Shown one piece after another: positions 1-14,600 of a stretch of 64,000 bases of DNA (positions within the stretch are counted from its first letter, which is position 1; every line of letters starts with the position of its first letter). The stretch covers positions 87,792-151,791 of the forward strand of contig VXAZ01001737.1 of NCBI GenBank assembly GCA_013399875.1. The letters run 5' to 3'. This DNA is from Gymnorhina tibicen. Its lineage: Eukaryota > Chordata > Aves > Passeriformes > Artamidae. Under the pieces are notes generated by a model that searched no databases, was not told where the DNA came from, and was given only the letters and a program-made list of their open reading frames with translations. The position numbers and the translations under genes are program-made.

Positions 1-2645
1 CCCGGGTGGTAGCCGAGATGTATCAAACTCTGGAGCTGCATCGGGACCCCTGGGACGTCTCGGCAGGCAGGGGGTGCAGCGCTACAGTGTAGTGAAGGAA
101 TGGCGGGGGCGGGGCAGCAGCGGCCAGGCTCCCAGCTGCGCAGAGAAAGGCGGGCTTGGGATCCCGGGGTCCCCCGAGGCACCTGAGCAGATGGTGAAGA
201 TGTTTCCCCCCCGTTCAGTGAGGTAGGGTGTTAAATAGGTCCCAGTGGCTGCTCCATCAAACAGAGCCTGACTCAGGTAGAAGGAAGGCAGCGGAAGGCA
301 GAAGCCCACAGCGAGCGGCAGCAGCTTCTCTCGCCTTCAAATTCTGAGAGAAGAGGAGCTAGGGGCCCCACCCAACCCCCTTTTCCCAAGTTCAGATCTC
401 GTGTCATCTCTGCCCTACACGAGAAAGACCTCAGGTAAAAGAGGGTAGCCATCTGGACCTCTCCCCCTGTGGCCAGGTCTTTCATTTCTCTTAAGTACCC
501 AGTCTTTATAGTTTTGTGGCAACACAGTATGCGGAAAATTCTGTAAGAGAAAAAGAGAAAACAAAAGGAGAACTCCTAAAGACTCCAATAAGGATAAGCA
601 AGGATAATCAGTCTGTTCTTGGATTAAGTTACTCAGGAATAGAAATATGTGCAGAAAATGCAGATGCACAGGATGCGTGTGATGGTGTAATGTTTTGTTC
701 TTTACCCTTTCCTTGTGACTCCTAACACTGATGATGAGCATTGAGGTCTAAGTCTTTATTTTCGACAACAATTAGAACAATTACTTCACTTCTTGGACCT
801 TTTCTTCCCCTAAAGCAAAATTATATTGTTGACTGCTCTTGGGCTAAGAATCTTCTGCAAGGTTTTCAGTTAATTGCCAAAGGAGTGTGATTCGTATTCA
901 TATACTTATTTCTTACTGACGTATTTTTGCCCACACTCTTTCCTATGTTAGATTTCGTTAGATTTCAGCTTTAAATTATGGAGAATAAGAGTCAGTGTAT
1001 GATAGTGGCCTTAATAAAGATAACTTGCCTTTCTTTCCTTTTTTCCCCCTCATCTGGTGTGTGCTTCAACAACATTGTGGTTGCTGAATCCTCTCAGTGT
1101 TCAGAGCTTTATCATGGCTAATTTACAGTGTCTTCAGCTTACAGCACTCACAGTAGTACTGAGTAGTACATTTGTACTGCATGAATTCCTAGTTGGATTC
1201 CACACATCTGCAAAGCCAACCCCAGGCTACCCATGTGGCTACCCTTTTTTTCCCTTCAGCATTGTTTTTTTGGATAGCTGCTTGTTGGAAGCCAGTTTGA
1301 CAGGCTGTCATGGTTGCCAAGGGCTTTCTACCATCTACACTGTTTGTCTTGCAAAAGCCTTGTTCTTTCGTGCAGCGGATCACGGAAATTTACTTCTTCT
1401 GAGTTTGACACTGATGTTAATCACGTTTTCAGTCTAAAGCCTTAGCTCAGCCAAGGTACCTGTTCTCCAGCTGTGAGGCCTCCACAAGTGACATCTTTGA
1501 AAGAGAGCATGAATTTTCTTAATTTGGCGTCTTTGGAGATGTTAAGTTGCTCTCTTTTATCCAGATTTCATCTGTGAGATCCCTCTTGTTTGGGGATTTT
1601 TGTCTATTGTATAAAGACAGAGCCGAAGGGGACGGAGATATAACACAAACATCTTTGTGCAGCAAGCAAAAGCATTGCGTCGCATGTTTAGCTGTTGACA
1701 GAGTGTGTGTCTCTGTCAGCTATGGGCTTTCTCTGGGCCTTTATGTGGAAGTGCAACCCTGCTGCAGGTCTGTTTTATTTGGAGACTGAGCATTTTCCCA
1801 GCTGGGAGAAAGTCTGTCACTTCTTAACCTGCATTTTTAACCCTTTAGCTCAGTCCAACAAACACTCTTCACTCTCTGGTTACTGTTACTTTGCAGAGTA
1901 TTTGCTGGAGTCTTTTAGGAAAAACTTCAAAAGCACTGATTAGAATGGCAGAGTTGAGGTTTTTCCTTCAATCAGCTTTTGAAATATTTGATCAAGTAGC
2001 TGATGCCTTGTTCCTTGAAAGAGTCTCACTGTTGGTTTAGCACAAATATTTATTGACAGCTCAGCTACTGAACATTTGTACTGCCTTGCATTGCTTATGA
2101 ACTTGGTTATGTTCCAGCTTCTTTCTAAAGTTTAAGTTGGGATAGTACAGTTTCTTATGTTGGAACAAGCTGCTTTGGAGGGTGAGGGATGTTAGTTTCT
2201 ATTATTTTCAGAGAACAGTGTCACTTCATCAAGGTATAAAACCCACTGTGTTCCTCTTGAGTGTCCTGCTGAGAAAACAAAACAAACAAAAAGACAAAGC
2301 AAAACCATAAAACCCAACAGTATCTGTAGACCTCCCATAGTCAATCTCCACTGATAAATCCTTGGTGATTTAAATATCATGAGGATTGAGTTGCTTACTG
2401 GTTTGGGATGCAGAGCTTTTTCTTACTGGGCAGATGAACACAGTGGGCACAGTGGAACTCAATGAATTCCATATGGAGAATGTATGTTAAAGTCTCACTT
2501 TCAGTAACGTGAGCTTGTTCACCTCAAATATGTTTGGCTCATCTGTAGTGAGCACACCTCCAAGTTAGTTTTTTAGCTCTGTTAGTTTTGTGACTTGTTT
2601 TGATGCCTGTCTCGAGCTGCTACTAACCCAGCCCCATTTTTGCAG
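1..2645. other. SMG7 intron or upstream sequence, no exon recognised
   Basis: No SMG7 coding exon was found here, so the N-terminal exons must lie outside the window. The first 420 bp are clearly more GC-rich than the rest and hold an antisense open frame of 75 codons at 82-309 that I do not recognise. From about 480 on the sequence is ordinary AT-rich intron-like DNA, ending in a pyrimidine tract and AG at 2644-2645. Confidence 0.5.
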
Positions 2646-5600
2646 CTATTACAGGAATTGTGCACAGTTTTTAACGTAGACCTGCCGTGCCGTGTGAAGT
2701 CTTCCCAGCTGGGGATCATTAGCAATAAACAGACGCACACCAGCGCCATTGTGAAGCCGCAGTCCAGCTCCTGCTCCTACATCTGCCAACACTGCCTTGT
2801 CCACCTAGGAGATATCGGTGAGTTTCAGAAGGAAAGGGCTGGAACATGGAGTTCTGTGCTCGGCTTCCAGAGAGGGATCTGCACATACCATGGCAACTGC
2901 TGGAGAAAGTGTGCTTCACTTCAGTAGCTAGTTGCTGATTGTTCCTTTGGTGGTTGCTGCAGGGGGAAAGATCTGGAAAGAAATGCTGTTCAGACTTTTC
3001 TAGTGTATGTTACACCTTAACACATGGAGACAGTTAATCACTGGCTTTCTAGTGATCTGGTAGAGTGTGTCTTGTAGCATTCTAATCATGTCCTAGCTGG
3101 TAGGCACAGGGAAATGCTGATGTTGCAGCAGGCTAGCACACTTCTCCATTCCAAAACACTAACATCCTGTGTACAAGGGCACCAGTTAGAAATCCAGCCT
3201 TTCATAAATGGGGTTTCTTTTTTACATTTAAGTTCAACAGGTTTATTTCTTTCTTGATCTGCTTAAAACTTTGTGTTTTAGAAACTTCTCACAGGAATCT
3301 GCAGTTGCTTTTGGAACAACCTAAAAATAGATCTAGTTGGTGCAAAGAGGGATGAAAAATATTTTTAGTTCTCTGTATGTGGTGTTTTTGGCACTGTTGT
3401 CCCTAAGACAGTCTTAGGTCTGAGACAAACAGCCACCTCAGAATTGAATGTGTCAAATCTTGGTGCTGCTTGGTGTAACTGTACATTCTTCTGATGCTTA
3501 TTTCTGAAATACTAATGAAGTGCTCTTCAGGTAAGTTACATTTTGTTAAAGTAACTGCCGGGGAGTGGAATTTTGTGCCTCAACTTGGGGTTTTTTTTGC
3601 TGTTTTCTTAGCTCGCTATAGGAATCAGACCAGCCAGGCAGAGTCTTACTATAGACATGCAGCTCAGCTTGTCCCTTCTAATGGTGAGTCTGGGATACCT
3701 TTTCAGTTCATATTCCAAAGGAAGATTTGGAGTATTGTTTTCTTCTGTGGCAGTTGAAAACCTGGGCTTTTATATAAATATCCCTCCCCAAATTCTCCAA
3801 ACAGCCGTACAACAAAGCCTGACCCGTCAGTAAGTCATGTTATTGATGATGGTTATTTGCATGATCTGTGTTGCTTCCTTTTTGTGCAGATGTAGAAACA
3901 AGGAAGGTAATACACAGCATTACTCCAAGGCTTCACTACTACTATACTGTTACATTCATACATTATAAAGTACAATTAATGAAAACTAGCTTTACACCAG
4001 CATTGGTTTTTTTCTTTTATTGTTTATGCCCATGTCAATTTATAAAGTTTATAGCTAAAATTGTATTTTTCAAGTTGCTGATGTGAGTTAATGGGTTCTT
4101 TAATTCAGGGATCTAGCTTTTTAGCTATTGTCTTCCAGTGGCCCAAAATGTAGGGATGGTGAGAGAAGGATAAATCACTTTTGAGCTAGGCTGCTGAAAC
4201 CAGTAATTCAGTTTTTTAACCAGTTGCATTCTAACTGCAAAATTCTCTGTATTTTAAACTCCCTAGGCAAAAAAATGTGAACTGTTGAAAGGGAAGTAAA
4301 ATTGGGCTAGATTTTGTCCAATAGATGAAGATAAATATGTTGGTGATGAAAGCTTGGTTCTGACAGTATTTTATTATTTAAACAAAATACAACCAAACAA
4401 AAACTCAAACCCCAGAAACAAACAAGCAAACAAAACCAAACAGAAACCCCCATACCCAATCCTTCCCCATCCAAAGTAAAAAAAAACCCTAAACCAAAGA
4501 AAGAAAATCCAAACAGCTGCTGCACCACAAATTTAGAAGCTCTGAAGCTTTTTGACTGAAGTGGTACAGATCTGAGGCTGGGGTGAAAGGGTCAGCAGAT
4601 GGATCTGAGCCTTGTCTGTTGAAGAACAGAGGACTTTATGCTCCCTTTCCAAGTGACCACATGTACTTTGAAATCTAGCATGTTTCACTCCAGCACAACT
4701 TGTTGGACAACTTGTCTTTTTCTCCCTTAGGTCAGCCTTATAATCAGTTGGCTATCCTAGCTTCCTCCAAAGGAGACCATTTGACCACAATTTTCTACTA
4801 CTGCAGAAGCATTGCTGTGAAGTTTCCTTTCCCAGCTGCCTCCACTAACCTACAAAAAGCACTTTCTAAAGCACTGGAAAGGTGAGACTAAGAGTAAATT
4901 GTTGCCACTCAGATAAGCTGGAAGAGACTTCTTCGAAAAGTACCTGCCTTGCCAGAAGTTATCCATATTTGGCAGTGGAAACAAAAATCCCTCAATCTTT
5001 GGCCAGTCAGAGCATCCTCACAGGTGTATGGAACAAAGAATAGTTTGTGAGGCTCCTGACTGATTAGTGAATGCAGGAAATAAGCATATTGTGCCAACAC
5101 GAAAAGTAGCTTTGCGTAGACATTCCTCCTTCATGGTGGAATATTTCTGTAATGTTACGTGCAGCTGTGTGTAATTCCAAAGACTGAATCAGGTATTTCT
5201 GTTCTAAATGCAGTCGTGATGAGGTGAAGACTCGATGGAGCGTGTCTGACTTCATCAAGGCATTTATTAAATTTCATGGCCATGTGTACCTGAGTAAGAG
5301 CTTGGAGAAGCTGAGCCCTCTTCGAGAAAAGCTGGAAGAACAGTTCAAGGTTAGTTCTAACAACATATTAATTAGTATATTGAGGAGAATGTTTTTAGCA
5401 GCTGAGTTCTGAAATTACAGTCCAGTAATAATTCTTTCACATGATAAAACACAGGAAGCTTAAGGTAGCTAGTTAGGGAAGGTTTGCATTGCAGCTAATG
5501 CTGGATAGTTCTAGTAACTTCTGCCAAGATTTGGGATTTTTCCCATTTGACACATGGTCCATTGTTGGTGGAGATACAGGAGAAATCAGTGACCATTGTT

Positions 5601-8600
5601 GGTTCTCTGCTCTTTAACCTGGATGATTCTTGGATACCTGTGAAAAGCACTTGATTCATCTTTGAAGTCTTGGCTTGGTGGCCTGAGGGATTTTGAGGGC
5701 TTCATTTTTTTGGATGGCTTTCATTCACTCCCAGTGGTTAATAAGGCTGCTTTTAATCTGCCTTGGAAAACTTGCCTCTCCTGTTAGCAGTTTGCCCTTA
5801 AAAAGTGTCCCATACAACCTTAATTTTTGCAGACTAGAACTATCCAGAACACGTTTCCCATGGAAAATCCAGAAGTCCCATTGATTACATACCCAGCTCA
5901 TTATATTGGACAATACAGCAAAGATTGAAACAAATGAATTTTGTGAGGTATTTATGCAAAGTGGTACCATTTCAGAGAGGACATTGTGTTAACTGGTAAA
6001 TGCGTTTTGGAAACTGCTCTGCTTCAGCTTCCTAATTTGTGGAAAAGAAGCAGGGAGGATGGATATGTTCAGCAGAAGAGTGGATGCTTTTCAAAAATAG
6101 GAAAGGGGAATGTGGTCTGAGCAATATAAAAAATAACAAATGATCTTTACAGTGTCCTTTTACATTTTTTTGTCTTGAATTGTGATGCTACAGCAAGGTT
6201 CACACTGTCTTTAAAATAAATTTTAAAAACCACGGAACTTGCTATGAATTAACTTTCAGTGTGGGCTGCTCCAACCCTGGCAGTTAATGTTGTTTCAAAA
6301 TGAAATAATTGTATCTCCCTTTCTGTGTGTGATGCTGGCTGTTGAACTAGTACTGCTTTTTCCACAGTGCTTATAAGCAATAATTATGAGCATTGCTCAG
6401 GCATATGGAACCTTCTTCGTTTTCTGGACTGATCCAGGGTGTTAAAACAGCTAATTGAGCCCTGCTTTGTTGCTTAGATTACCTTTTTTGGTTTATATTA
6501 TGCAACACAGGGCCTAATTTAAGAGAGAGCAGCTCTTCTGTCTTCAACAAGTTGAATGTGGATGTGAAGTTGGCGGTATGGTAGTGAAACAGTTTTAGCT
6601 TTGTGGCTGGTTTTAACTCTGAGGAGAGCAGTTGCGGGGTTGAGAGTGTTCAGTCGGGACCTGGGTGCTGCTGCTGACAGCCCTGCCACTCTCAGTTGTC
6701 AGCTGTACAGGGCTTCATGCCCTAAATGAGAGAGTCAAGGGTGAACATGGAGCTTAAGCTTTTTCCTGATGCTTACACTAGTTAATCCACCTGCTTCCCT
6801 GATTGTTGTGTCTGAAGATACGTTGGCTGAGATTTAGGAAAGCTCCTTTTTTCCCCCCAAAAAGCCTTGAAGTCTCTTTTCCTGTCCTGAGAAAGGTGTC
6901 CTTTCAGTAACTATGCTGGAAAAGCATTTTTAAATAGCTCTCGCTGTTTTAGTCTGTCAGTGCATACTGTGACCCATGAAGTCAGGTGTGGAATTAATCT
7001 TTAATGCGTAACCATGCAGTAGTTAAATTTTCCTGGGGTGGTTTTTTAAAATGTCACCTTCTCCGTGCTGGTTCTTTGACAGGCAGACAAACCCAGTGGA
7101 TCTGTGGGCCTTGGCAGTGCTGTCAGTGCACATTCAAAGTTGCACTTGCTCTGGAAGAGAACCATATGGAAAGGGGATGTTGATTTGTTGTGGTGTACAA
7201 GCAAAAACCTTGTGCTTAACAGTGAGCACCTGCCCAAGTCCTCCTGGGAAGCCCAGTGCTGTGCTGGGAGGGAGGGATGACCTGAAAATAAAATCCAGAG
7301 TGAATGTTGCCTAAGGGCAGAAGCGTTAGTCAGGCAGTGAAGGAGCAACTACTATCCTTTCAAGCATGTGCTTTGCCATCTAAAAATCCATATACCTCGT
7401 GTCTTTGTTGCAGAGGTTATTGTTCCAGAAGGCCTTCAGCTCTCAGCAGTTGGTCCATATTACTGTGATCAACCTGTTCCAACTGCACCACCTGCGAGAC
7501 TTCAGCAATGAAACGGAGCAGCACAGCTACAGCCAGGATGAGCAGCTCTGCTGGACACAGCTCCTGGCTCTCTTCAGTAAGTGTGGAAGCTAATTGATTT
7601 TTGTAGTTCTCTTGGTTTTCACGTGGAATCCATTAGTAATTTCCTCTCAGGATCTAGCTTAATGGCTGTGTGAGGTAAGTGCCGAGAATAGACATTAGGG
7701 AGAAAGTTGAGAGAGATGATGGTCACACAGGATCATTTATGTCAGCAGTGCTGACTAACACTGGATTTCTGTGTCCAGACTTACTCTGTTTGAAGCTTTA
7801 CAGAACTCTGCATCATTTTCCTGGTTCTGAAAGAATATTTTAACTTGGGTGCAAAACTGGATCCAACTTGGCGGTGAGTAGTACCCCTCTTGGGGGGCTG
7901 CTCCCCAATTGGGTGCATACAGTTGGAGTTGCTTTGAATGGAACTGGTTCTGATTCAACAGGACTGAAGTTGAGTCAACCAGGATCTCAGCTACTTCTGT
8001 GCCTTTGGTAATATCAACCAGGAGATAAGTGGGAGTGCAGAGCATTTTAGACTCTAGCTGTATAATACTGATTTGCTTAACCTGATTGAGCCTGTGGTCA
8101 GCTTGGCCTTGTTAGTCAACATCTAAATTTCTGAATAGCTGGATTTCTCCAAATTCCAGCCTTGAGCTGATTCTGAAGGCACCATGGTCACGCTGGTGTG
8201 GTTACTCTTTCTCAGCCTGTGTGCCCTAAAGGGTCTGGGCTGGGTGCCTCCCTGCAGAGCTCCAGTGCATTTGTGTGCCTGCTGATTGAAGTGAATAAAG
8301 TGCAGGTAGGTAGTTGAGTTGATAATTTCTAATAAATAGGTGAGTGAATATTTCTGCAGTGGGCTTGTCTCATCTGTTTTTTTAACTTAACAAAATTACT
8401 TGCCATGACAGTTGAAGGGATATAAGATACCAAGATTCTGCTGCATAGTACAAAACTATTAAAAAGCCCTACGTTGTGATCTGTTGGTGGATTGTTTAAT
8501 ATAAGGTAGTTGGGTTGCCTTGTTCTAAAGAATTAGCTCTTAGAATAGGGGTTTGTGGGGGGGGGGAAATATGTTTGATTAGGTTATTTGGTCAACTTTG

Positions 8601-11600
8601 AAGTGTCATTCCCACATCATGGTGGTTTTTTCTTTTGCTTTTTCCTCTTACTCTGTTTCTAGTGTCGTTTCTTGGAGTTCTGTGCAAGTGTCCTTTACAA
8701 AACGACTACCAGGAGGACTCTGGGGCTGCATATCCTCTTCCAGCTGTGAAGGTTTCGATGGACTGGCTGAAACTTAGGCCCAGTGTTTTCCAGGAGGCAG
8801 TGGTTGATGAAAGACGGTAGTGAGTGTTAATCTTTCTCTTGATACATTTTGTTGTGTGAAGGTCCTAATTGCTGTTGATCCACAAATTAGTCATGTGAAA
8901 AGTAATCATACAACATCATTACAGATACTGAAATGATAGAAAGTGTATGTGCTAAAAAGTTCATAAAGCAAAACATGAGACTTGTTGGTTACATGAGAAA
9001 ATTGACTCTTTTAATTTGCTTTAGGTTTGCTGTCACTTTTTTAAGATCGGGGGATCTATTTTGTAATGTCCAGTTTGAGCATAACTACTGAGTGTATTAA
9101 AGTAGTCTAATGTAGTATAATGATTTCTCAGATTACCGGAGAAGTGGCAGGAGAATACTTGCCTTAATTTCATGCACTAAACCATCACTTGGGCCTGCTG
9201 GAATGTAGACACCCAGGAATTAAATTCAGTTTAGCAGAGGGGCTCTTTGAATGTCAGTGCAGGCATAACTGTTCTGGACTGTTGCCCTGGTTTTTCACTT
9301 CTGCCACTAATCTCATAAATTAAGACTTAAATTGTTCAAAACTCACCCATTTTTTAATAGTCTGTTAACTTTTCGTGAATTACCATGATTCAATAAAGTG
9401 TTTCTGTAAGGCGATTCTTAGGATCAGAGTGACTGTTAATGACGCAGCTGGATGAGTATTGTTCCTGAGATGGGCACTCCAAGGAAAGCAGTGTGATGTA
9501 TGGAGAACAGGAGGTCTACAACTTTGGTTTGTTAAATAAGACACAAAAAACCCCCCAAAAACCCCCAGAGTTTTGGGAGCTTAAACCACAGAATTCCTAA
9601 ATGCAAGATTAAGGAAAAGAGTTCAGAAATGGTTTTGAGATGGTGATAACTATTACCATGTGCACATCCTGAAGGATGACTTAGGCCTGTATTTTAATAG
9701 GCAAGATACCTACTTGATATCAAGTAGTCCCTGCAGAGAGGACATGCAGGTAGTAATACATGGAGTAAATGGCTTTAAGCTGAAAGAGGGTAGATTTAGA
9801 TTGGATGTTAGAAAGAAATCCTTCCCTGTGAGGCTGGTGAAGCCCTGGCACAGGTTGCCCAGAGGAGCTGTGGCTGCCCCATCCCTTAAAAGTGTCCAAG
9901 GCCAGATTGGATGGGGCTTGGAGCAACCTGGGCTAGTGGAAGGTGTCCCTGCCCATGGCACAGGGTAGGAGGTCCCTTCCAGCCCAAACCATTCTGGGAT
10001 TCTCTGAAGGAACCCGTTTTCTGGACAACATATTATTGACTTTACCTGCCTCATTGAAGACCTCTGGGGTGTTTTTTCCTTCTTTTGTCCCTTGTCAGTC
10101 ATGGGAAGGAGCTGTTGCTCAGTGTAGTGTAGAGAATAATCATGAAGATCATGCTGCCAGTGCCCATAGCCATGCAGGAAGGCAGCTGAGGGTGTACAAT
10201 GCTGTTGGGGGCACGGTGCATTCTGCAGGCCACGTGCTGGATGATGGCTGAAAGCCTTGCTGAGGAGGACACATTCATTTCTCCAGCACTGAGCACAGTG
10301 GGCATCCTGAAATAGTTTTCTCATGCTTCATGGTGCCCATCAGTAAAGCAGAAGGATTTTTGGACTTCTGTATGGGAGCTTTTAACAAACAGGAGGAAGT
10401 GGCCTGGTGGTAGCAGTTAACTATTAACCACCTGTGCAGTGATCAGTGTGATTTTAAAATTATTTGCTCCAGGACCTTTGGGAAGAATTTCTAGTCATTG
10501 CTTGTACTGGTATTGTGAGGGCAAGGCAAGGGAGTGCAAGTTTACCTCTAGTTTAATGGTCTTACTCGGTGTAACCCTTACTTAGAGTCTCTTCCCTTGG
10601 TGGTAAATGCTCCAGCACTACAGTACCGTGTTCTTGTTCACGGAGCAGAAGTACTTCTGCACAGCTATGTCGTGACGAATTATTTTGCTGCCTAAACTGA
10701 TTCATTGACTGTGCCTTGAGAGTCATCAGCTGTGGACTGGAAAGCATGAATTGCAGACAGGTGCTCGCAGCGCTTGCTCATGCTCTAGGTTTATCTGGTT
10801 AAATTCACAGTGGGCTCTCTGGCCTGGTGGATAATGAACACTGTGCTGCGAGAGCCTGGCTTTCTTGGGAACTTTAGGTTGGCTTTTTAGTAATAGTAAT
10901 TCTTTCAAGAAAGTGGTCTTTTCACTGACACTTTGCGAGAAACTTTTCTTGGGAATCAGAGGATTAATGTAAACTGTGATGGTAACAGCATTCAGTGTTT
11001 TTTTGGTAAAGCAAACACATCCCATGTTTTGCAGTTTTCACTTAGGGTTTGCTTGTTTTCTAATTTGTAGCATATGGCCCTGGCTGATCTCTCTTCTAAA
11101 TAGTTTCCAGCCTCATGAAGAAGATCTATCCAGTAATAATGGTAAGGACACTTGTAGTCTGTGCTGTAAAGAACTGGGAAAAACAATGTTTTCCTGCCGA
11201 TTGGGGAATTACAGTTGAAGAGCAAATAAGGAAACAAGTTGTCTTCTTGTACTAGTTCATGTGAATACTTTGCAAATGTTGCTTTCTTGTGCTGAGCAGA
11301 CTTTGCTCTGCTTTATCATTCCTGAATTCCTCAGATTGTGGGATGGACCAGTTAATAGAAGGCTTTAGCATGTATAGAGACCATGCTGAGGTATCTGCTG
11401 TGATACTGTGCTCAAAGCTTTCATGCTTTCCTTATGCTTTTTACTGTTTGTTTGTCAGCAACCCCCCTTCCAGAAGAATTTGAGTTGCAAGGATTCCTGG
11501 CTCTGAGGCCCTCGTTCAGGTGGGTGACAGCTGAAGGATCCTGCACCCTTGCTGACGTCACGACTTCGACAGACATTGGCCTGTTCCCTACAATATCTTA

Positions 11601-14600
11601 TTTATGAAAATTTACTGCTGTATAGATTGATGTTGGTCTCTTCAAAACAACTGCAATGGACAGTGTAGCCCTAAGAAATTCTTGAGGTTATAATACTACT
11701 CATGACCCCACTGAACCTCTTTAATGTAAATGCATCTTACCAGATGAGAATTACATCTGTAAATCAGACCTCTCTTAATAGCCATGTTTTGAATAATATC
11801 TGGTGAAAGTTCACAGCTTTTAATAGAGCAATGCTGACATGTTGTATTGCTAGAGAAATAGGATGTTGCAGAGGGTAATGGTGTAATTAATATTCCCTCT
11901 TCTGTGTCAATACTAGGAACTTGGATTTTTCCAAAGGCCACCAGGCAATTACAGGGGATAAAGAAGGGCAGCAACGTCGGATACGACAGCAGCGCCTGAT
12001 CTTCACAGGCAAATGGATTGCTGATAACCAGCCAAGGTAATTGCAAGTACTTTGTGCATCCCACGCTGCTGGAAGCTGAGGTGACACAGGTGCCAGTGTG
12101 GAATGTTATTTTTCTCTCTGTTCAACACAGCAATTAGCTGTAATGTGAGCACAAGATGCTGACAGCACTAATAACATGTTCTGTAGGTCAGCAAGCCATT
12201 CCTTCACAGACTGATTATGAATGTAGTTTATGTACTTGCTTTTCAATTCCTACCTGTCTTTTTCAGGTTGATTCAATGTGAAAATGAGGTAGGAAAGCTG
12301 TTGTTTGTGACAGAAATCCCGGAGCTCCTACTGGAGGACCCTAGTGAAGCCAAAGAGAGTCTCGCCTTGCAGGAGACATCCATGGCAGAGCCACTGTGTG
12401 CTGATGGGAGCCCTGGACTCAAATCAGTGCTGTCCTCTGGCAGAAGCCTGAACAACAGCTGCGATGCAGGAGAAAAACCGATGGTCACTTTCAAAGAGAA
12501 CATCAAGCCCCGGGAAATAAATAGAGAACAAGGGCGCATCTACCCCGCAAAGGACATAGTGAGGGAGAGACGGGACTTTAGCAAAGGAATAGTAGCAAAT
12601 AAGAATGATGGGAAGAAAGATAACAATAAAAGAAAGAATGAGACCAAGAAATGTGGCTTGGATAAGATGCAGGAAGCAGGAAAGCAAAATGTGGCAGTTC
12701 AGGTAAGCCTCTAGCTCAGAGGGTTACTGTGTCTGAGACTGTGCCATGTTGTGTCAGGGCAGTCACTGCTTGTGTATAATATGTAGAGCTGAGATCTTGT
12801 AGGCCCTGCAGCAAATGCTCAAAAATATATAATGTTTCTACCTCAAAGACCAGGCAATGGTGATCTTTGGATCTCTTTGCTTTTCCTTGATGCTATCTCA
12901 AAAAGATAAAGAGAGGGGAAAAGAGAGTGCAATGAGAGGTGATTTTGCTATAAACTGTCTTAAAAAACCAGATCTCTACCCATTCCACAAATTATTCAGG
13001 CCACCAAGGCGGTTCACATGGCCAGGTCATAGTCATTCTGGGGTCTGTTGTGAAAGAACTAGGTACTCTGTATTTTCACTTTGGTTGACTGGTGCACATT
13101 CAACAAACTGAAGATGTCACAAAAGCACCAGATTGTATATATGTGGAGTAAGATCCTCTGTACTGTGGGTGCAGTCAGGTGTCTCTCTATTGAAGTAAGG
13201 AAAACCACTCTGCTCTTAAATTGTCTATCTGTGCTCAGGCACTTGCTCAAAATGCTTTGTTTTCACATCAGCTTCTCTTTTATTGGTTATATTTTTTAGG
13301 GGCTTGCTTTTTTATCTATTTCTTTGAGCATTACATACAAACTGGTCTGACTTCCACTGAATCATAGTAAATAAGGGTAGAGAGTTTCAGGGCTGATCTG
13401 ATATGTACCTGGACAATTTGGCTGCATCTCAGTCATTCCCTGATGATGACTGGAACCATTCAGTGATAGTGATGGAGATTTCTGTTATTTCCCTAGAGAA
13501 ACTGTGTTAGTTCTTCACTGTTCTTGCAAGTGGAAATTATTTCCTAATGCACTTTATGTCCCTTGCCTCTGTGTAAGCCCATTACTGCTGCCCAGGACAG
13601 GTCTGCAGAATAACTCTTCCTCTTTGCAGCTGCTCCAAAGACCTGTGCAATTGAGGTCCTTTCCCTAGGCTAGACAAACTATCTCTTTCAGTCTTTCCAG
13701 CTTGTGTTTTTAGGAGCCTTGGATTATTCTCCTTGTTTTCCTCCTGATGATTTGCTGTTAAACATCGTGGTTATGAAATGGAATGTCTGAACTGGCAGCA
13801 TTATTCAGTTGGTTTTGCAGGGGACCCATACCATGGGGTGCAAAGGGTTTCTGTAAAGGTTACAGAAACCAGGGGGCAATCATTTGTGAGTTGTAGAATA
13901 CGATTCTGGTATCTGAAAACCAGCATAGTGAGTTAGAATAGCAAGTTTCTTATTTATTTGTCAAATATAGATCTAGAATGTGGTTGCGGGTCTGAGCATA
14001 GCTCCCAGTTTTGATCTTTGTGCCCCTATCCTGCAAAATAGGGACTTCAGGTGGATAAAAACCTAGCAGATCTGAGTACTATGTGTAGCTTTTTGGATAG
14101 GGATGATAGCTTATTTATCAGAAATTTGCTTGACTTAGTCTTAAGATACAACAAACCCAGCTGTAGCGGAATCTTCTCTGATGTTGTTGGTCATTGTCTC
14201 TTCCTGAATAGAAATTAATTTTGACTTTTTAACTCTATCGGCTGTATTTATGGCAACAAGTCCAGTGAAATGCCTTCTGTTTCGTATAATTTGGTGGACT
14301 TGCTTATCCAGACCTGCTCCAGAATAGAGGGAGGGCTTGCTTCCCCCCACACTGAGAAACCAGTGTAGGTTTCATACCAGTTGGTGGACTGTTTGTGTTC
14401 TGCTTTGGCACTCCTGACAATTTCAGGCTTTATCTCCTACATAGTTCATTGCCTTCAAAAGCTTAAATGCTGCAGTTCCTACTTGGCAAAAATGTGAAGA
14501 ATGTGGTACAGAAGTGATCAGTCCTGCTTTGCAGATATACGGGAAACTTGCGTGCTCAGGCAGGATGTGATCTGGGTTGAATCTCTGCTCTCCAAGGAAG

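Noticed and set aside
1057..1437. 126-codon + strand open frame near the window start
   Set aside because: No family resemblance and hydrophobic by composition; it lies in intron-like sequence with no splice logic linking it to SMG7.
4370..4510. A-rich 'aaacaaacaa' stretch as a possible poly(A) tail of a retrocopy
   Set aside because: No coding or LINE sequence precedes it on either strand; low-complexity intron DNA.
9710..10324. 204-codon - strand frame
   Set aside because: Largely the antisense of a CR1 3' end.
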